This document shows, piece by piece, positions 1 to 7,273 of a DNA stretch of 7,290 bases. Source of the stretch: Clostridia bacterium. GTDB lineage: Bacteria; Bacillota_A; Clostridia; Oscillospirales; CAG-272. The notes under the pieces are model-generated. The model was not told the DNA's origin. It did not search any database and saw only the letters and a list, made by a program, of their open reading frames with translations. Within the stretch, counting starts at the first letter, position 1. The number at the start of each line of letters is the position of its first letter. The stretch lies in contig JAFXHW010000145.1 of assembly GCA_017533545.1 (NCBI GenBank), forward strand, positions 1-7,290. The letters are read 5' to 3'. A program made the translations under genes and the position numbers.

Positions 1-469
1 CGATGATAATTTCATCAGCGGATACATACATATCTGCACCTGCAAGGATCTCATTTTGATAAAATACATCGAGATTAAGCAATGCTTTTTTATTATCGAG
101 ACCGTTATCACTTACCTCAAAGTCGTAAACGATATCGGCTTTGAAATCCTTGGCTATCTCGGGAAGCTCGAAGGCATCGTCAGCTTTGCTGAGATCCACT
201 TCGGCGCCGAAATAGAAGTCTTCAAGCTCTACCTTATCGTATGCGGGCAATTCGATGTCATCGAATGTTTTATCCAAGCTGTATTCGACAGCTTCTTCGG
301 GAGTCATCTCTTCAAAATTAGGCTCTGCATTTGCTAACAGCGCCCATACACCGACAGCAATCAAAGCTACGGCAACAACTGCTATAACAGCGATAAGGCC
401 TGCGTTGGTTTTCTTTTTGGGCTGAACGTCTTCGGTAATGATGTTTTGGTTATTTTCCTGATTGTTCAT
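1..469 (-). CDS. Membrane-anchored or secreted acidic protein of unknown function (3' end cut off by the window)
   Basis: 156 codons are open from the ATG at 469 down to the window edge; the C-terminus lies outside. The start is supported by a GGAGG at 475-479, five bases upstream of the ATG. Residues 1-17 are polar (many Asn and Gln), followed by three lysines at 18-20 and one hydrophobic segment at about 23-46 rich in Ala, Val, Ile and Leu, which fits an N-in membrane anchor. The segment ends in Ala-Asn-Ala at 46-48, a possible signal peptidase I site, so release is also possible. There is no lipobox cysteine. The visible outer part (49-156) is strongly acidic and seems to alternate beta-like stretches. 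I do not recognise the family with confidence; it loosely resembles clostridial one-TM proteins with repetitive beta ectodomains. It has its own promoter and need not share the job of the upstream glycosidase genes. Confidence 0.85.
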   Translation of the reverse strand, partial: MNNQENNQNIITEDVQPKKKTNAGLIAVIAVVAVALIAVGVWALLANAEPNFEEMTPEEAVEYSLDKTFDDIELPAYDKVELEDFYFGAEVDLSKADDAFELPEIAKDFKADIVYDFEVSDNGLDNKKALLNLDVFYQNEILAGADMYVSADEIII

Positions 470-510
470 GTCTACCTCCATGTAGTGTGAAAATGCGTAA
501 CGTGTTTAAC

Positions 511-544
511 GGCAATTATATGAATTGACACATACATATATGCC
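511..544 (-). repeat. Imperfect stem-loop in the leader of the membrane protein gene
   Basis: Read on the minus strand, GGCA at 541-544 pairs with TGCC at 511-514, and TATATG pairs with CATATA after a two-base AT bulge, leaving a loop of about 12 bases. It sits downstream of the predicted transcription start of the 1-469 gene. It has no following T-run, so it is not an intrinsic terminator. It could be an mRNA leader structure or a protein site, or chance pairing in AT-rich DNA. Confidence 0.3.
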
Positions 545-563
545 ATTTATTTGCATTAATTTC

Positions 564-592
564 ATTATATCACATATTTATTGAAAATTCAA
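564..592 (-). promoter_or_regulatory. Sigma-A promoter for the 1-469 gene
   Basis: On the minus strand the -35 box is TTGAAT (592-587) and the -10 box is a perfect TATAAT (569-564), separated by exactly 17 bases. A TG one base ahead of the -10 makes it an extended -10. Transcription would start near 557, giving a leader of about 88 bases before the ATG at 469. The promoter begins only about 14 bases past the stop of the upstream glycosidase gene. The -35 lies in the near-palindrome TTGAATTTTCAA. Confidence 0.75.
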
Positions 593-605
593 CAGATTAC
601 TGCTA

Positions 606-2675
606 TTATTTTGCAGTAACGGTGTAGGTCATATTTTCACCGCTCTGTTTGACGGCGAAAAGTCCGTTGTCAAGCTTCTTTACGTCAAGTCCGTCGCCCG
701 AAAGCTCATTTGCGGCAATGTAAAGTGTCTCGCCCGCCTTTTCAAAGGTGAAATTAAGCTTGCCGTTATCATAGCTCTGCTCGATTTCGGGAGTGAGGGC
801 GCTGTCGGTTGCGACAACTGCAGCTTCGTCTGCCTTTGTGATGAAGAGGACTTCGGATGCATGAGGACGAAGCTCGATGGTAAATTCCTTTTCGCAAACT
901 CCGTGGTATTCCTTTGCCCAGAATCCGTAAACGTGTGCATTTTCGGCATCAACGGTGTATGTTTTTGCCTCGTCGGTCCAGTTGATAAGAACCATAACGT
1001 GATTCTTGCCGCGAAGGCCGTTATCGAGCACTTCGGGAATGGGAGAGGTGAGAAGGTCAACGGGTACTGCGGGAATCTTATTGACGGGGAACATGCAGGA
1101 GAGCTCCTTGATCTGCTCGTCGGAAAGGAGAGAGAGCTTATCGGAGAGCATGAGTATACCGCCCGAAGCTGCTGTTGCGCTCATGTATGTACGGATCTCG
1201 TCATCGGTACGTGTGCAGCCTCTCTGGCACTCGCTGTCCTCGTTTTCGCCCTTGCGGACGATGAGAACGTCGGCATCGCAGATGAACATACGGTTGCCGT
1301 AGAACCAGCGCTTGAAGATATCGTTATACATCTGTCCGACGGAGGGCCAATCTCCGCCAACGTCGGTACTTGTTCTTACGCCGTCGGCAATACCGGCAAC
1401 TGCGCCGAAGGGTGCGGTGCAGGCAAGGATGAATGTACCCTCGGGTGTGCTGTCACGCGCGATCTGCATGATCTTTCTGAAGCTCTTGAGTGCATTGAAA
1501 GAAGGATCGGCATGCTTGTAAGGACCGATGGAAGCAGTGATACCGTCGAGTTTGAGGTATTCAAATCCCCAATCCTCGGTAGCACGGCGGAAGATCTCTG
1601 CCATGTATTCCTGCGATTCCTTTTTTGAAATATCAAGATTGAACATCGAATAATCGCCGTAGCGGGGTGTTTCTCCGCCCCAATCGCGAAGCATCCAGTC
1701 GGGATGCTCAATTGCGAGCTTGGAATCGGGCTCGACGATCAGCGGAGCAAACCAGATTCCGGGTACAAAGCCGGCCTCTCTGATTCTGTCGGCCTCGGCC
1801 TTCATTCCCTTTTCAAACTTTGCGTTTGCCTCCCAGTCGCCGTGCTTGCCGTACCAGCCCGAGTCGATCTGGATATATTTGATGGGAAGCTGCTCTTTAT
1901 ACTTTGCGGCATCGGCAACAGAATTTCCGATCATATCGGAGGTAATGCTGTGGAGGTAGTAATACCACGAGCAGAATCCGACGGGAGTGTCGAAACGGGG
2001 ATTGTATCCGCCCTCGATCATTTCAAGAGCAGTTCTGTCGGCATATTCGGGAAGACCTTTCTGAAGGCTTTCACATTCATTGAAGTAGAAGATATCGGTG
2101 CTGTAAGTCTCGCCTTCGTTTATGGCGTGGTGCTCGGTAAATGCGATTATCTGCATTACGCCCGTGCCGAAAAGGACGACGGAGCCGAAGTTCTCGCGGT
2201 AGGAGATAAATCCGGCAACGTAGCACTTGCCCGACACGCCCTGAAATGCGCCGTAGTCGCCGCACTGGAAGGATCCGTCCTCACCGAGATTGGTAGTTAC
2301 TACGGGAGAAAGCATCTCGTTTAAACGGTTGCCGTTACAGCCGCTGAGACGGGGTGCAATGAGTGCACGGGGATGGTCGGAAAGCTGAGAAGTGATTGCA
2401 AAGCTGTCGACAGATGCATAGGTTCTGTCGGCAGTAAAGTCGCACTGAATGCCCATGCCCTCTCCCTCATGACGGAAGTTGAGCACCGCTGTGCCGCAAA
2501 CTGCCTTATAACCGTTTTCGGTTTCGGAAAGTGTCCATTCGCCGGTTATATCGGTAAATGTCTGAGGTCCGCCGGGAAAATCTGCGTGGCGGAGCTGAGG
2601 GGTGAGAGCGGAAACGAGCACGTTTCCTGCATTATCGGTTATTGCGGGCAAGCCGTTATGTAAAATGACCTTCAT
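606..2675 (-). CDS. GH36-like (clan GH-D) alpha-galactosidase, cytoplasmic
   Basis: Predicted retaining alpha-glycosidase, most likely releasing terminal alpha-linked galactose from an oligosaccharide. Residues 1 to about 225 form a beta-rich N-terminal domain, followed by a TIM barrel (about 230-530) and a C-terminal beta domain. Barrel signatures are GFCSWYYY (233-240), YIQIDSGW (267-274, substrate Asp271), the nucleophile strand YLKLD with Asp377, and VRTSTDVGGDW (433-443) with Asp438 as likely acid/base. These Asp positions match the GH27/GH36 clan. The usual C-terminal domain appears to end near residue 613; about 75 more residues form an extra beta-like tail. There is no signal peptide. 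The ATG is set by AAGGAG at 2683-2688, seven bases upstream. The gene starts 27 bases after the fucosidase stop, so it is the third gene of the operon. An alpha-N-acetylgalactosaminidase or another clan GH-D specificity cannot be excluded from sequence. Confidence 0.87.
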   Translation of the reverse strand: MKVILHNGLPAITDNAGNVLVSALTPQLRHADFPGGPQTFTDITGEWTLSETENGYKAVCGTAVLNFRHEGEGMGIQCDFTADRTYASVDSFAITSQLSDHPRALIAPRLSGCNGNRLNEMLSPVVTTNLGEDGSFQCGDYGAFQGVSGKCYVAGFISYRENFGSVVLFGTGVMQIIAFTEHHAINEGETYSTDIFYFNECESLQKGLPEYADRTALEMIEGGYNPRFDTPVGFCSWYYYLHSITSDMIGNSVADAAKYKEQLPIKYIQIDSGWYGKHGDWEANAKFEKGMKAEADRIREAGFVPGIWFAPLIVEPDSKLAIEHPDWMLRDWGGETPRYGDYSMFNLDISKKESQEYMAEIFRRATEDWGFEYLKLDGITASIGPYKHADPSFNALKSFRKIMQIARDSTPEGTFILACTAPFGAVAGIADGVRTSTDVGGDWPSVGQMYNDIFKRWFYGNRMFICDADVLIVRKGENEDSECQRGCTRTDDEIRTYMSATAASGGILMLSDKLSLLSDEQIKELSCMFPVNKIPAVPVDLLTSPIPEVLDNGLRGKNHVMVLINWTDEAKTYTVDAENAHVYGFWAKEYHGVCEKEFTIELRPHASEVLFITKADEAAVVATDSALTPEIEQSYDNGKLNFTFEKAGETLYIAANELSGDGLDVKKLDNGLFAVKQSGENMTYTVTAK

Positions 2676-2702
2676 TTTGTGTCTCCTTAATGGTTAAAAG
2701 GT

Positions 2703-5141
2703 TTATTTGCATTCAAAAGCGACAGTGTCGCCTGCATTGGTGTTGATGTATGCGATTCCGTTGACGATCTCGGCATTCTCGGGCATCTTTATGCCGTCAA
2801 GCTTATCGCTAAGAGCGATCTTGAGCACGCCGCCGAGCTTTGAGTAAACGGACAGAGAGTCAACTTTGCCCTCTTTCCAACTGAAGGTAGCTTCAAATCC
2901 ACCCTTTGCAGCGGCATTTTCAAGCTTACCGGACTGATATGCGTCAGCAAGTGCGGGCAAGAAATCCATAACGCCCTGTCTTGAATCGAAGATCGTTTCG
3001 ATGATACCTGCGCCGATGGAAATGCAAGCCTCAACCTGATATATTCTCTGACCGGCAAACCATGCAAGTCCGCCGTATTTCTGCGCCCAGTCATTACCGG
3101 TGGAAAGGAGGTTGGGCATAACGTGAACCTTTGAATAGGAGCTGAGGCACTCGTATGCGGCATCAGCCTGACCGAGTCTGGCCATGAGCTGCATATCCCA
3201 AGTATATGCAAACGCCTGCGAGGTTGCCTTACCGTGCTCACGGCGGTGATTGATGAGCTTGAGCGATGCATCGGCATAGTCGGGAGTCTCTCTGTACGAG
3301 ATACGGCTGCCGGGGCAAAGACCCACGAGAGGCGAGCGGTGGCGATGGCCGGGCTCGTTTTCAACGTAGTCGGTATCATAGAACTCGGCAAGCATGCCGT
3401 CGTCCTTGATCTTGGGAAGCGGCAGCTTTTTGAGAATTGCGCTGTTGCGCTCGCTGCGTTCATCGTCACCGAAGAGCTTGCGGCATTCTTCAAGATGAGA
3501 GAACACTGCAAAAATGAGCTCGATATCGATATTTGCTGCCGAGTGAACGAAGGTATTGCCCGTCTCACGCCATATAGCAAACTCGGGAGACGATCCGAAG
3601 GGAGGCATGAGGTATCCGTCGCGCTCAACAAGAATATCAGCGAAGAAATCGGAGATCTCCTGCATATATGGCATCAGGCGATTGCGCAAGAATTCCTTAT
3701 CGCAGGTATACTCGTAGTGCTGCCAGAGAATATCGGCAAGCCATGATGCGGCGCCCAGCCAGAAATATCCGACGTTGTCGGTACGGCCGATGGTCTTATA
3801 GTCGCAGCAGCCGCTGAGGGTAAGTCCGCGGCAACCGTAAAGGTCGTCTGCCAAAATCTTTGCCTGAGGCATGATGCGCTCCAGCCAATCCATGAGGGGC
3901 TCAACGCAGTTTGAAAGTCCGAGCTCGTCCATCGGCCAATAGCACATGGCCAAATTAAGGTCGGTGTGATAGTCGCAGTCCCATGCGGGATAGAGATCGC
4001 GGTTCCACAGTCCCTGCAGATTGATGGGCGCTTTTTTATGCTCGCCCTCTTTCTGAGGCATACCGGAGGTCACGCAGAGATAGCGGGACATCGAGAAAAG
4101 TCGCTGTGCAAGTTTGGGATCAACCTCGCCCGTCTGCTCACACTTGGCAACGAGGTTTTCGACGTACTCGTCTTCGTTCTCTCCATCGAGTGTAAGCTTT
4201 TCTTCGCCGTATATCTTCTTGTATTCTTTAAGGTGAGCGGCGTACATATCCTCCCACATATCCTCGGTTTCGGGATACTTTGCTTCGAATTCGGCGATCT
4301 TTTGCTGATTGAGCTCCCACGCATCAAGGCCATGAACTTCAGCCTCGGAGTCGGTGGAGATGAAGGTCGCAATGATGATCTCATCAGCCTTTGCATAGCT
4401 TATTGCCACGCCGTACTGCGGCTGATACATATCCTCCTGAGCAAATACGTACTCGGTGGTATATACGCGTTTCGATGTCTTGGGGGGCTCGGCGTATTCG
4501 CGTCTTGTTGCCATCAGCTTGCCGCCGCGGGCATAGACTTTTGCGGTAACGCAGAATTTGTGGCCCTCTTCAAAAGTACCGACCATTTCGAGAGTGTTGG
4601 TATCACCGTATGCTTCGATATCGCATTCGCAGTCGTCGATACGGGAAAGAGATATATCGCCGTCAAGCCATGAGCCGAAATTGGAGCCGAGACGGGTAAG
4701 AATAACGCCGTCGGCGGCCGATGCAATAGAACGGCGATCGAAATATGCGCCGCAGCTGGTAAAGCTTTCAAGTGCGCATCCCTCGTCGAGTACGAGAGCT
4801 CTCATATAGCTGTCGGGATAGTTGGGGGTGGTAATATAGAGATCACCTGCGGGCACGAAGGGGTTTATGTAAACCGCTCTTGCGGTCATGGGCTGGGTTC
4901 TGAAAAGGAACCACTCTGCCTCGGAATATCTTCCCTCCATGCAAAGGCGCTTGAGCTCTTCAAAATCCTTTTTGGTGTTGCTCTTTCTGAATTTGACAAA
5001 TTCACGCCACAAAAGGTCGTGGTTTAAGGAGAGTCGGCAGGAATTGCCCTTGCCGATGACCATGGCGCCGAGTCGGCCGTTTCCTATGGGATGACCCTCT
5101 GCCCAGTCTGCGGTGAATTGAGAATTTCTTAAAATATCCAT
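2703..5141 (-). CDS. GH95-type alpha-L-fucosidase, cytoplasmic, with altered catalytic residues
   Basis: Predicted inverting alpha-L-fucosidase (alpha-1,2-type) of family GH95, 812 residues, within the usual family length. Numbering is from the ATG at 5141. The N-terminal beta super-sandwich carries the family motif GNGRLGAMV (20-28). The (alpha/alpha)6 barrel (about 320-725) contains LQGLWNRDLYPAW (375-387), YHTDLNLAMCYWP (391-403), SSPE with the likely general acid Glu520, HRHRSPLVGLCPG (599-611) and YQVEACIS (701-708). His392 matches the fucosidase-type His of AfcA and Asn396 its Asn423. Asp394 replaces the conserved Asn421, and Glu704 replaces the activating Asp766. A C-terminal beta domain follows. 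No signal peptide is present. It lies 43 bases after the GH42-like gene and 27 bases before the alpha-galactosidase gene, as the middle gene of the operon. Alpha-L-galactosidase activity, known in some GH95 members, is an alternative. Confidence 0.9.
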   Translation of the reverse strand: MDILRNSQFTADWAEGHPIGNGRLGAMVIGKGNSCRLSLNHDLLWREFVKFRKSNTKKDFEELKRLCMEGRYSEAEWFLFRTQPMTARAVYINPFVPAGDLYITTPNYPDSYMRALVLDEGCALESFTSCGAYFDRRSIASAADGVILTRLGSNFGSWLDGDISLSRIDDCECDIEAYGDTNTLEMVGTFEEGHKFCVTAKVYARGGKLMATRREYAEPPKTSKRVYTTEYVFAQEDMYQPQYGVAISYAKADEIIIATFISTDSEAEVHGLDAWELNQQKIAEFEAKYPETEDMWEDMYAAHLKEYKKIYGEEKLTLDGENEDEYVENLVAKCEQTGEVDPKLAQRLFSMSRYLCVTSGMPQKEGEHKKAPINLQGLWNRDLYPAWDCDYHTDLNLAMCYWPMDELGLSNCVEPLMDWLERIMPQAKILADDLYGCRGLTLSGCCDYKTIGRTDNVGYFWLGAASWLADILWQHYEYTCDKEFLRNRLMPYMQEISDFFADILVERDGYLMPPFGSSPEFAIWRETGNTFVHSAANIDIELIFAVFSHLEECRKLFGDDERSERNSAILKKLPLPKIKDDGMLAEFYDTDYVENEPGHRHRSPLVGLCPGSRISYRETPDYADASLKLINHRREHGKATSQAFAYTWDMQLMARLGQADAAYECLSSYSKVHVMPNLLSTGNDWAQKYGGLAWFAGQRIYQVEACISIGAGIIETIFDSRQGVMDFLPALADAYQSGKLENAAAKGGFEATFSWKEGKVDSLSVYSKLGGVLKIALSDKLDGIKMPENAEIVNGIAYINTNAGDTVAFECK

Positions 5142-5145
5142 TTTA

Positions 5146-5150
5146 ACCTC
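5146..5150 (-). promoter_or_regulatory. Ribosome binding site that fixes the fucosidase start
   Basis: GAGGT on the minus strand lies four bases before the ATG at 5141. An in-frame TTG at 5159 would add six residues (MINEVK), but it has no Shine-Dalgarno sequence upstream and its reading frame runs through this site. The ATG at 5141, giving MDILRNSQ, is therefore the better start. Confidence 0.7.
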
Positions 5151-5184
5151 GTTTATCAAACTGAAAATTTGTCTTTATGAAGTC

Positions 5185-7158
5185 TTAAAGCTCTGCTACG
5201 GCAATCTGCCAGGGTATCATTTCGTCAATTACGAATCTGGTGTATCCGTCGCCGATCTCGCTTCCGTTGATAACGACACTGTCGTTGCCGCAGGAGAAGG
5301 TAAGCTGCTTTTTGTCTGTCTTGATAACAAGACCTACTTTCTCAACCGTATCGGGAGTGAAATTGAAAAGGCAAACGCAGGTGCGCTCGTCCTTTTTGAG
5401 AACGGTGGTGCACATTCTGTGGTAGCTGTCGATATATGCGGGAAGAGTGTTCTTCGAGATATACTTGAACACCTCGGTAAGCTGATATGCCTTGAAATAG
5501 TCGGAGATCCAGGTGAAGGGATAGTATCCGCAAACGGCAATGCGTCCGCCGAGGCTGTTCTCGAATATACCCATCGAGCAGTCGGCCTTGGGCTCATCCT
5601 CATATCCGACGAGCGAGGAAAGCTTGACTGCCTTTTCGTTTGTGGGACGGATCGCAACCGAAAGTCCGTAATGGAATGCCTGACGGCAGTTGCGGGTGCC
5701 GTTTCTGCAAATACCGTTTAAGGGAGTGTCGAGATATCTTTCAAGAGCATCAACGGGAACTGTCTTTTCGCACTCAAAGCCGGTGTATTCGCCGAATCCG
5801 CGGGAATTGATATGGTCAAGCGCTTCGGCATCCATGTAAACACCGCCCGAAAGAGCCTTCAAAAGCTCCTCGTCGGTCATCATCGATGCGGTAGCCTTGT
5901 TCATGGTCTGGGCAACGATGTTTGTATCTCCGCAGCATTCGGGCAGTCCGAAGGTGTAGAGTTCCTGCGCGTAGTTAGCGCAGTCGACAAGAGAAGATTC
6001 GGTCCATTCATGACCTCTGTTGTATATGAAGCAATCGCGTCTCCAGCCGCTTCCGATACCGACCGGCTTCATGCCGTAAAGCTGATCGTGGAGCTTTCTG
6101 TACTGATCGACCGCCTTCGAAATAGCGATGAGGTGACGCTCGCAGTTTTCAATAGGCTCTCCGGTGTAAGAGGGAAGGATATTGAAGGCCGCGCCTGTGC
6201 AGCCGAAGGTCATGTAGAACAAGCTCTCCATCGCGGTGCTGAAGGGAGTTTTCTTGATAAGCTGATAGGGGTGATTTTCGATCTCCGACTGAATTACGGT
6301 AACGTAATCGGGCAGATCGTGGATCTGACGTCCTATCTCGCGCGCCTTGAAAAGGAACTCGTATACGCTTTCGTCTGTATATGCAAGTCCGCCGGGACGC
6401 CACATAATCTCGTATTTTCCCTTTTCCGAAAGGGCCTCGGCAAATGCGCGGAAATCATAGCTCTCAAAGTATCTTTCGCCGGTCATAAAGCCAAGAATGA
6501 TCTTGTCGGAGACAGCGCGGACGGTCTTGGCTATCTCTTCAAAGAGATGGCAGATGGCGTCGCCGTTGAATTTGAGCCACTCGCGGCGAACGGTCATGTC
6601 GGGCTTATTGAATGCCGCGCGCAGGCTCTCGCGGGTGAAGGAATGACCGAACTTTTTATTGAACTTTGCCACGCAATCGTCGCAGAAGCAGCCGATTCCG
6701 ACGGGCATGTGGTAGTAACGAACGTCATCGTCGATCCAGATAAACTCTGCACCCGATTTTGCAAGCATGGTGTAAACAGGCTTCAAGTATCCGTCGATAT
6801 ATCTCTGATCACGGGGGCAGAAAACGCCCATTGCGACGTCGCCGTGAATATTGGTGAGGCGGTTTGCCTCTGATTTATAGCAATTTTCGAGATTCTCATC
6901 GTGATGTCCGAGCGTGCCGAGAAGGTTGATTCCCGCACTAAAGCCGGCCTTACGAACCGCTTCCATGCGCTTTTCCATAACTGAAACGCGGTATTCCATC
7001 TGATCGAAGGTCAGAGGGGTATGGGAGCTGGAGGAGAAAAGTGCGATCTGGCCGATGGCACAGTCATACTTTTTAAGAAGCGACAGAAGGGTGTCAAATC
7101 GCTTTTCGTCAAGCCAGTTTTCGGGGGCTACTCGAACGGAGTTTACAATGTTTTTCAT
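5185..7158 (-). CDS. Putative GH42-related TIM-barrel glycoside hydrolase, cytoplasmic
   Basis: A 657-residue protein whose layout resembles GH42 beta-galactosidases: a TIM barrel (about 1-365), a Rossmann-like trimerisation-type domain (about 366-520, with LSGGVYMDAEAL at 436-447) and a C-terminal beta domain. Cys114 and the cluster Cys157-x-Cys159-x2-Cys162 match the spacing of the zinc-binding cysteines of the GH42 enzyme A4-beta-Gal. On the strand just before the cluster, where GH42 has Asn-Glu (acid/base Glu), this protein has WIDDDVR (141-147). A later strand, VIQSEIENHP (288-297), offers Glu292 or Glu294 as nucleophile. Family membership is inferred from layout; the sugar and linkage are unknown and a beta-galactoside is only a guess. 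Cysteines are unusually many (about 22) and there is no signal peptide, which fits a reducing cytoplasm. AGGAAGG at 7169-7175 is the ribosome binding site, ten bases before the ATG. It is the first gene of the operon. Confidence 0.82.
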   Translation of the reverse strand: MKNIVNSVRVAPENWLDEKRFDTLLSLLKKYDCAIGQIALFSSSSHTPLTFDQMEYRVSVMEKRMEAVRKAGFSAGINLLGTLGHHDENLENCYKSEANRLTNIHGDVAMGVFCPRDQRYIDGYLKPVYTMLAKSGAEFIWIDDDVRYYHMPVGIGCFCDDCVAKFNKKFGHSFTRESLRAAFNKPDMTVRREWLKFNGDAICHLFEEIAKTVRAVSDKIILGFMTGERYFESYDFRAFAEALSEKGKYEIMWRPGGLAYTDESVYEFLFKAREIGRQIHDLPDYVTVIQSEIENHPYQLIKKTPFSTAMESLFYMTFGCTGAAFNILPSYTGEPIENCERHLIAISKAVDQYRKLHDQLYGMKPVGIGSGWRRDCFIYNRGHEWTESSLVDCANYAQELYTFGLPECCGDTNIVAQTMNKATASMMTDEELLKALSGGVYMDAEALDHINSRGFGEYTGFECEKTVPVDALERYLDTPLNGICRNGTRNCRQAFHYGLSVAIRPTNEKAVKLSSLVGYEDEPKADCSMGIFENSLGGRIAVCGYYPFTWISDYFKAYQLTEVFKYISKNTLPAYIDSYHRMCTTVLKKDERTCVCLFNFTPDTVEKVGLVIKTDKKQLTFSCGNDSVVINGSEIGDGYTRFVIDEMIPWQIAVAEL

Positions 7159-7194
7159 AAAAATCGGTCCTTCCTTTTGCGAGGATTGTTTTAA

Positions 7195-7209
7195 ATTATC
7201 CGCTTATAT
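7195..7209 (-). promoter_or_regulatory. Possible catabolite-repression (cre-like) site
   Basis: The minus-strand sequence ATATAAGCGGATAAT matches 12 of 15 positions of the CcpA consensus WTGWAARCGYWWWCW, including the central AAGCG. It would lie about 30-45 bases downstream of the predicted transcription start, a position where CcpA can block elongation. The mismatches include the G at position 3 and the C at position 14, so this is only a candidate. Confidence 0.25.
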
Positions 7210-7214
7210 ATTAT

Positions 7215-7242
7215 ATTAAATAACAAACAAGATATATTTAAT
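7215..7242 (-). repeat. 8-bp inverted repeat around the operon transcription start
   Basis: ATTAAATA (7235-7242) and its exact reverse complement TATTTAAT (7215-7222) are separated by 12 bases, so the half-site centres are 20 bases (about two helical turns) apart. The pair begins just after the -10 box and covers the predicted start site. This geometry suits a dimeric repressor, but AT-rich sequence makes chance repeats fairly likely. Confidence 0.3.
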
Positions 7243-7244
7243 CA

Positions 7245-7273
7245 ATTATATCATAGATACGTATATAAGTCAA
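7245..7273 (-). promoter_or_regulatory. Strong sigma-A promoter of the glycosidase operon
   Basis: On the minus strand the -35 box TTGACT (7273-7268) and a perfect -10 box TATAAT (7250-7245) are separated by exactly 17 bases, with a TG at 7253-7252 making an extended -10. Transcription would begin near 7238, giving a leader of about 80 bases before the ATG at 7158. One mismatch in twelve consensus positions suggests a strong core promoter, which would usually need a repressor for sugar-dependent control. Confidence 0.8.

Noticed and set aside
56..337. Plus-strand open frame of 93 codons opposite the membrane protein gene
   Set aside because: It is in antisense register with the 1-469 gene, which has a good GGAGG site, a promoter and a coherent membrane segment.
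515..520. Second TATAAT on the minus strand in the 470-605 spacer
   Set aside because: The sequence at the proper -35 distance (538-543) is GCATAT, which is poor, while the promoter at 564-592 is near consensus.
861..2663. Plus-strand open frames (861-1628, 1704-2324, 2373-2663) opposite the alpha-galactosidase
   Set aside because: All are in the same antisense register as the real gene and are explained by its avoidance of TTA, CTA and TCA. None has a convincing start signal.
2789..3631. Minus-strand frame of 280 codons inside the fucosidase gene
   Set aside because: It is a shifted frame, rich in Ser, Arg and Pro as expected of out-of-frame reading, and it overlaps the catalytic half of an intact GH95 gene.
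3234..4673. Plus-strand open frames (3234-3746, 3966-4673) opposite the fucosidase
   Set aside because: Same codon-register shadow effect; the hydrophobic look of the products comes from reading reversed Asp, Glu and Lys codons.
5173..5190. Short inverted repeat CTTTA/TAAAG after the GH42-like gene as a terminator
   Set aside because: Five AT-rich base pairs with an 8-base loop and no T-run would not terminate transcription; it sits inside an operon gap.
5812..6873. Long plus-strand open frame of 353 codons opposite the GH42-like gene
   Set aside because: It is in exact codon-to-codon register with the minus-strand gene, where antisense stops arise only from TTA, CTA and TCA codons, which this gene rarely uses. 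It has no promoter or ribosome binding site, and the minus-strand product has clear enzyme motifs.
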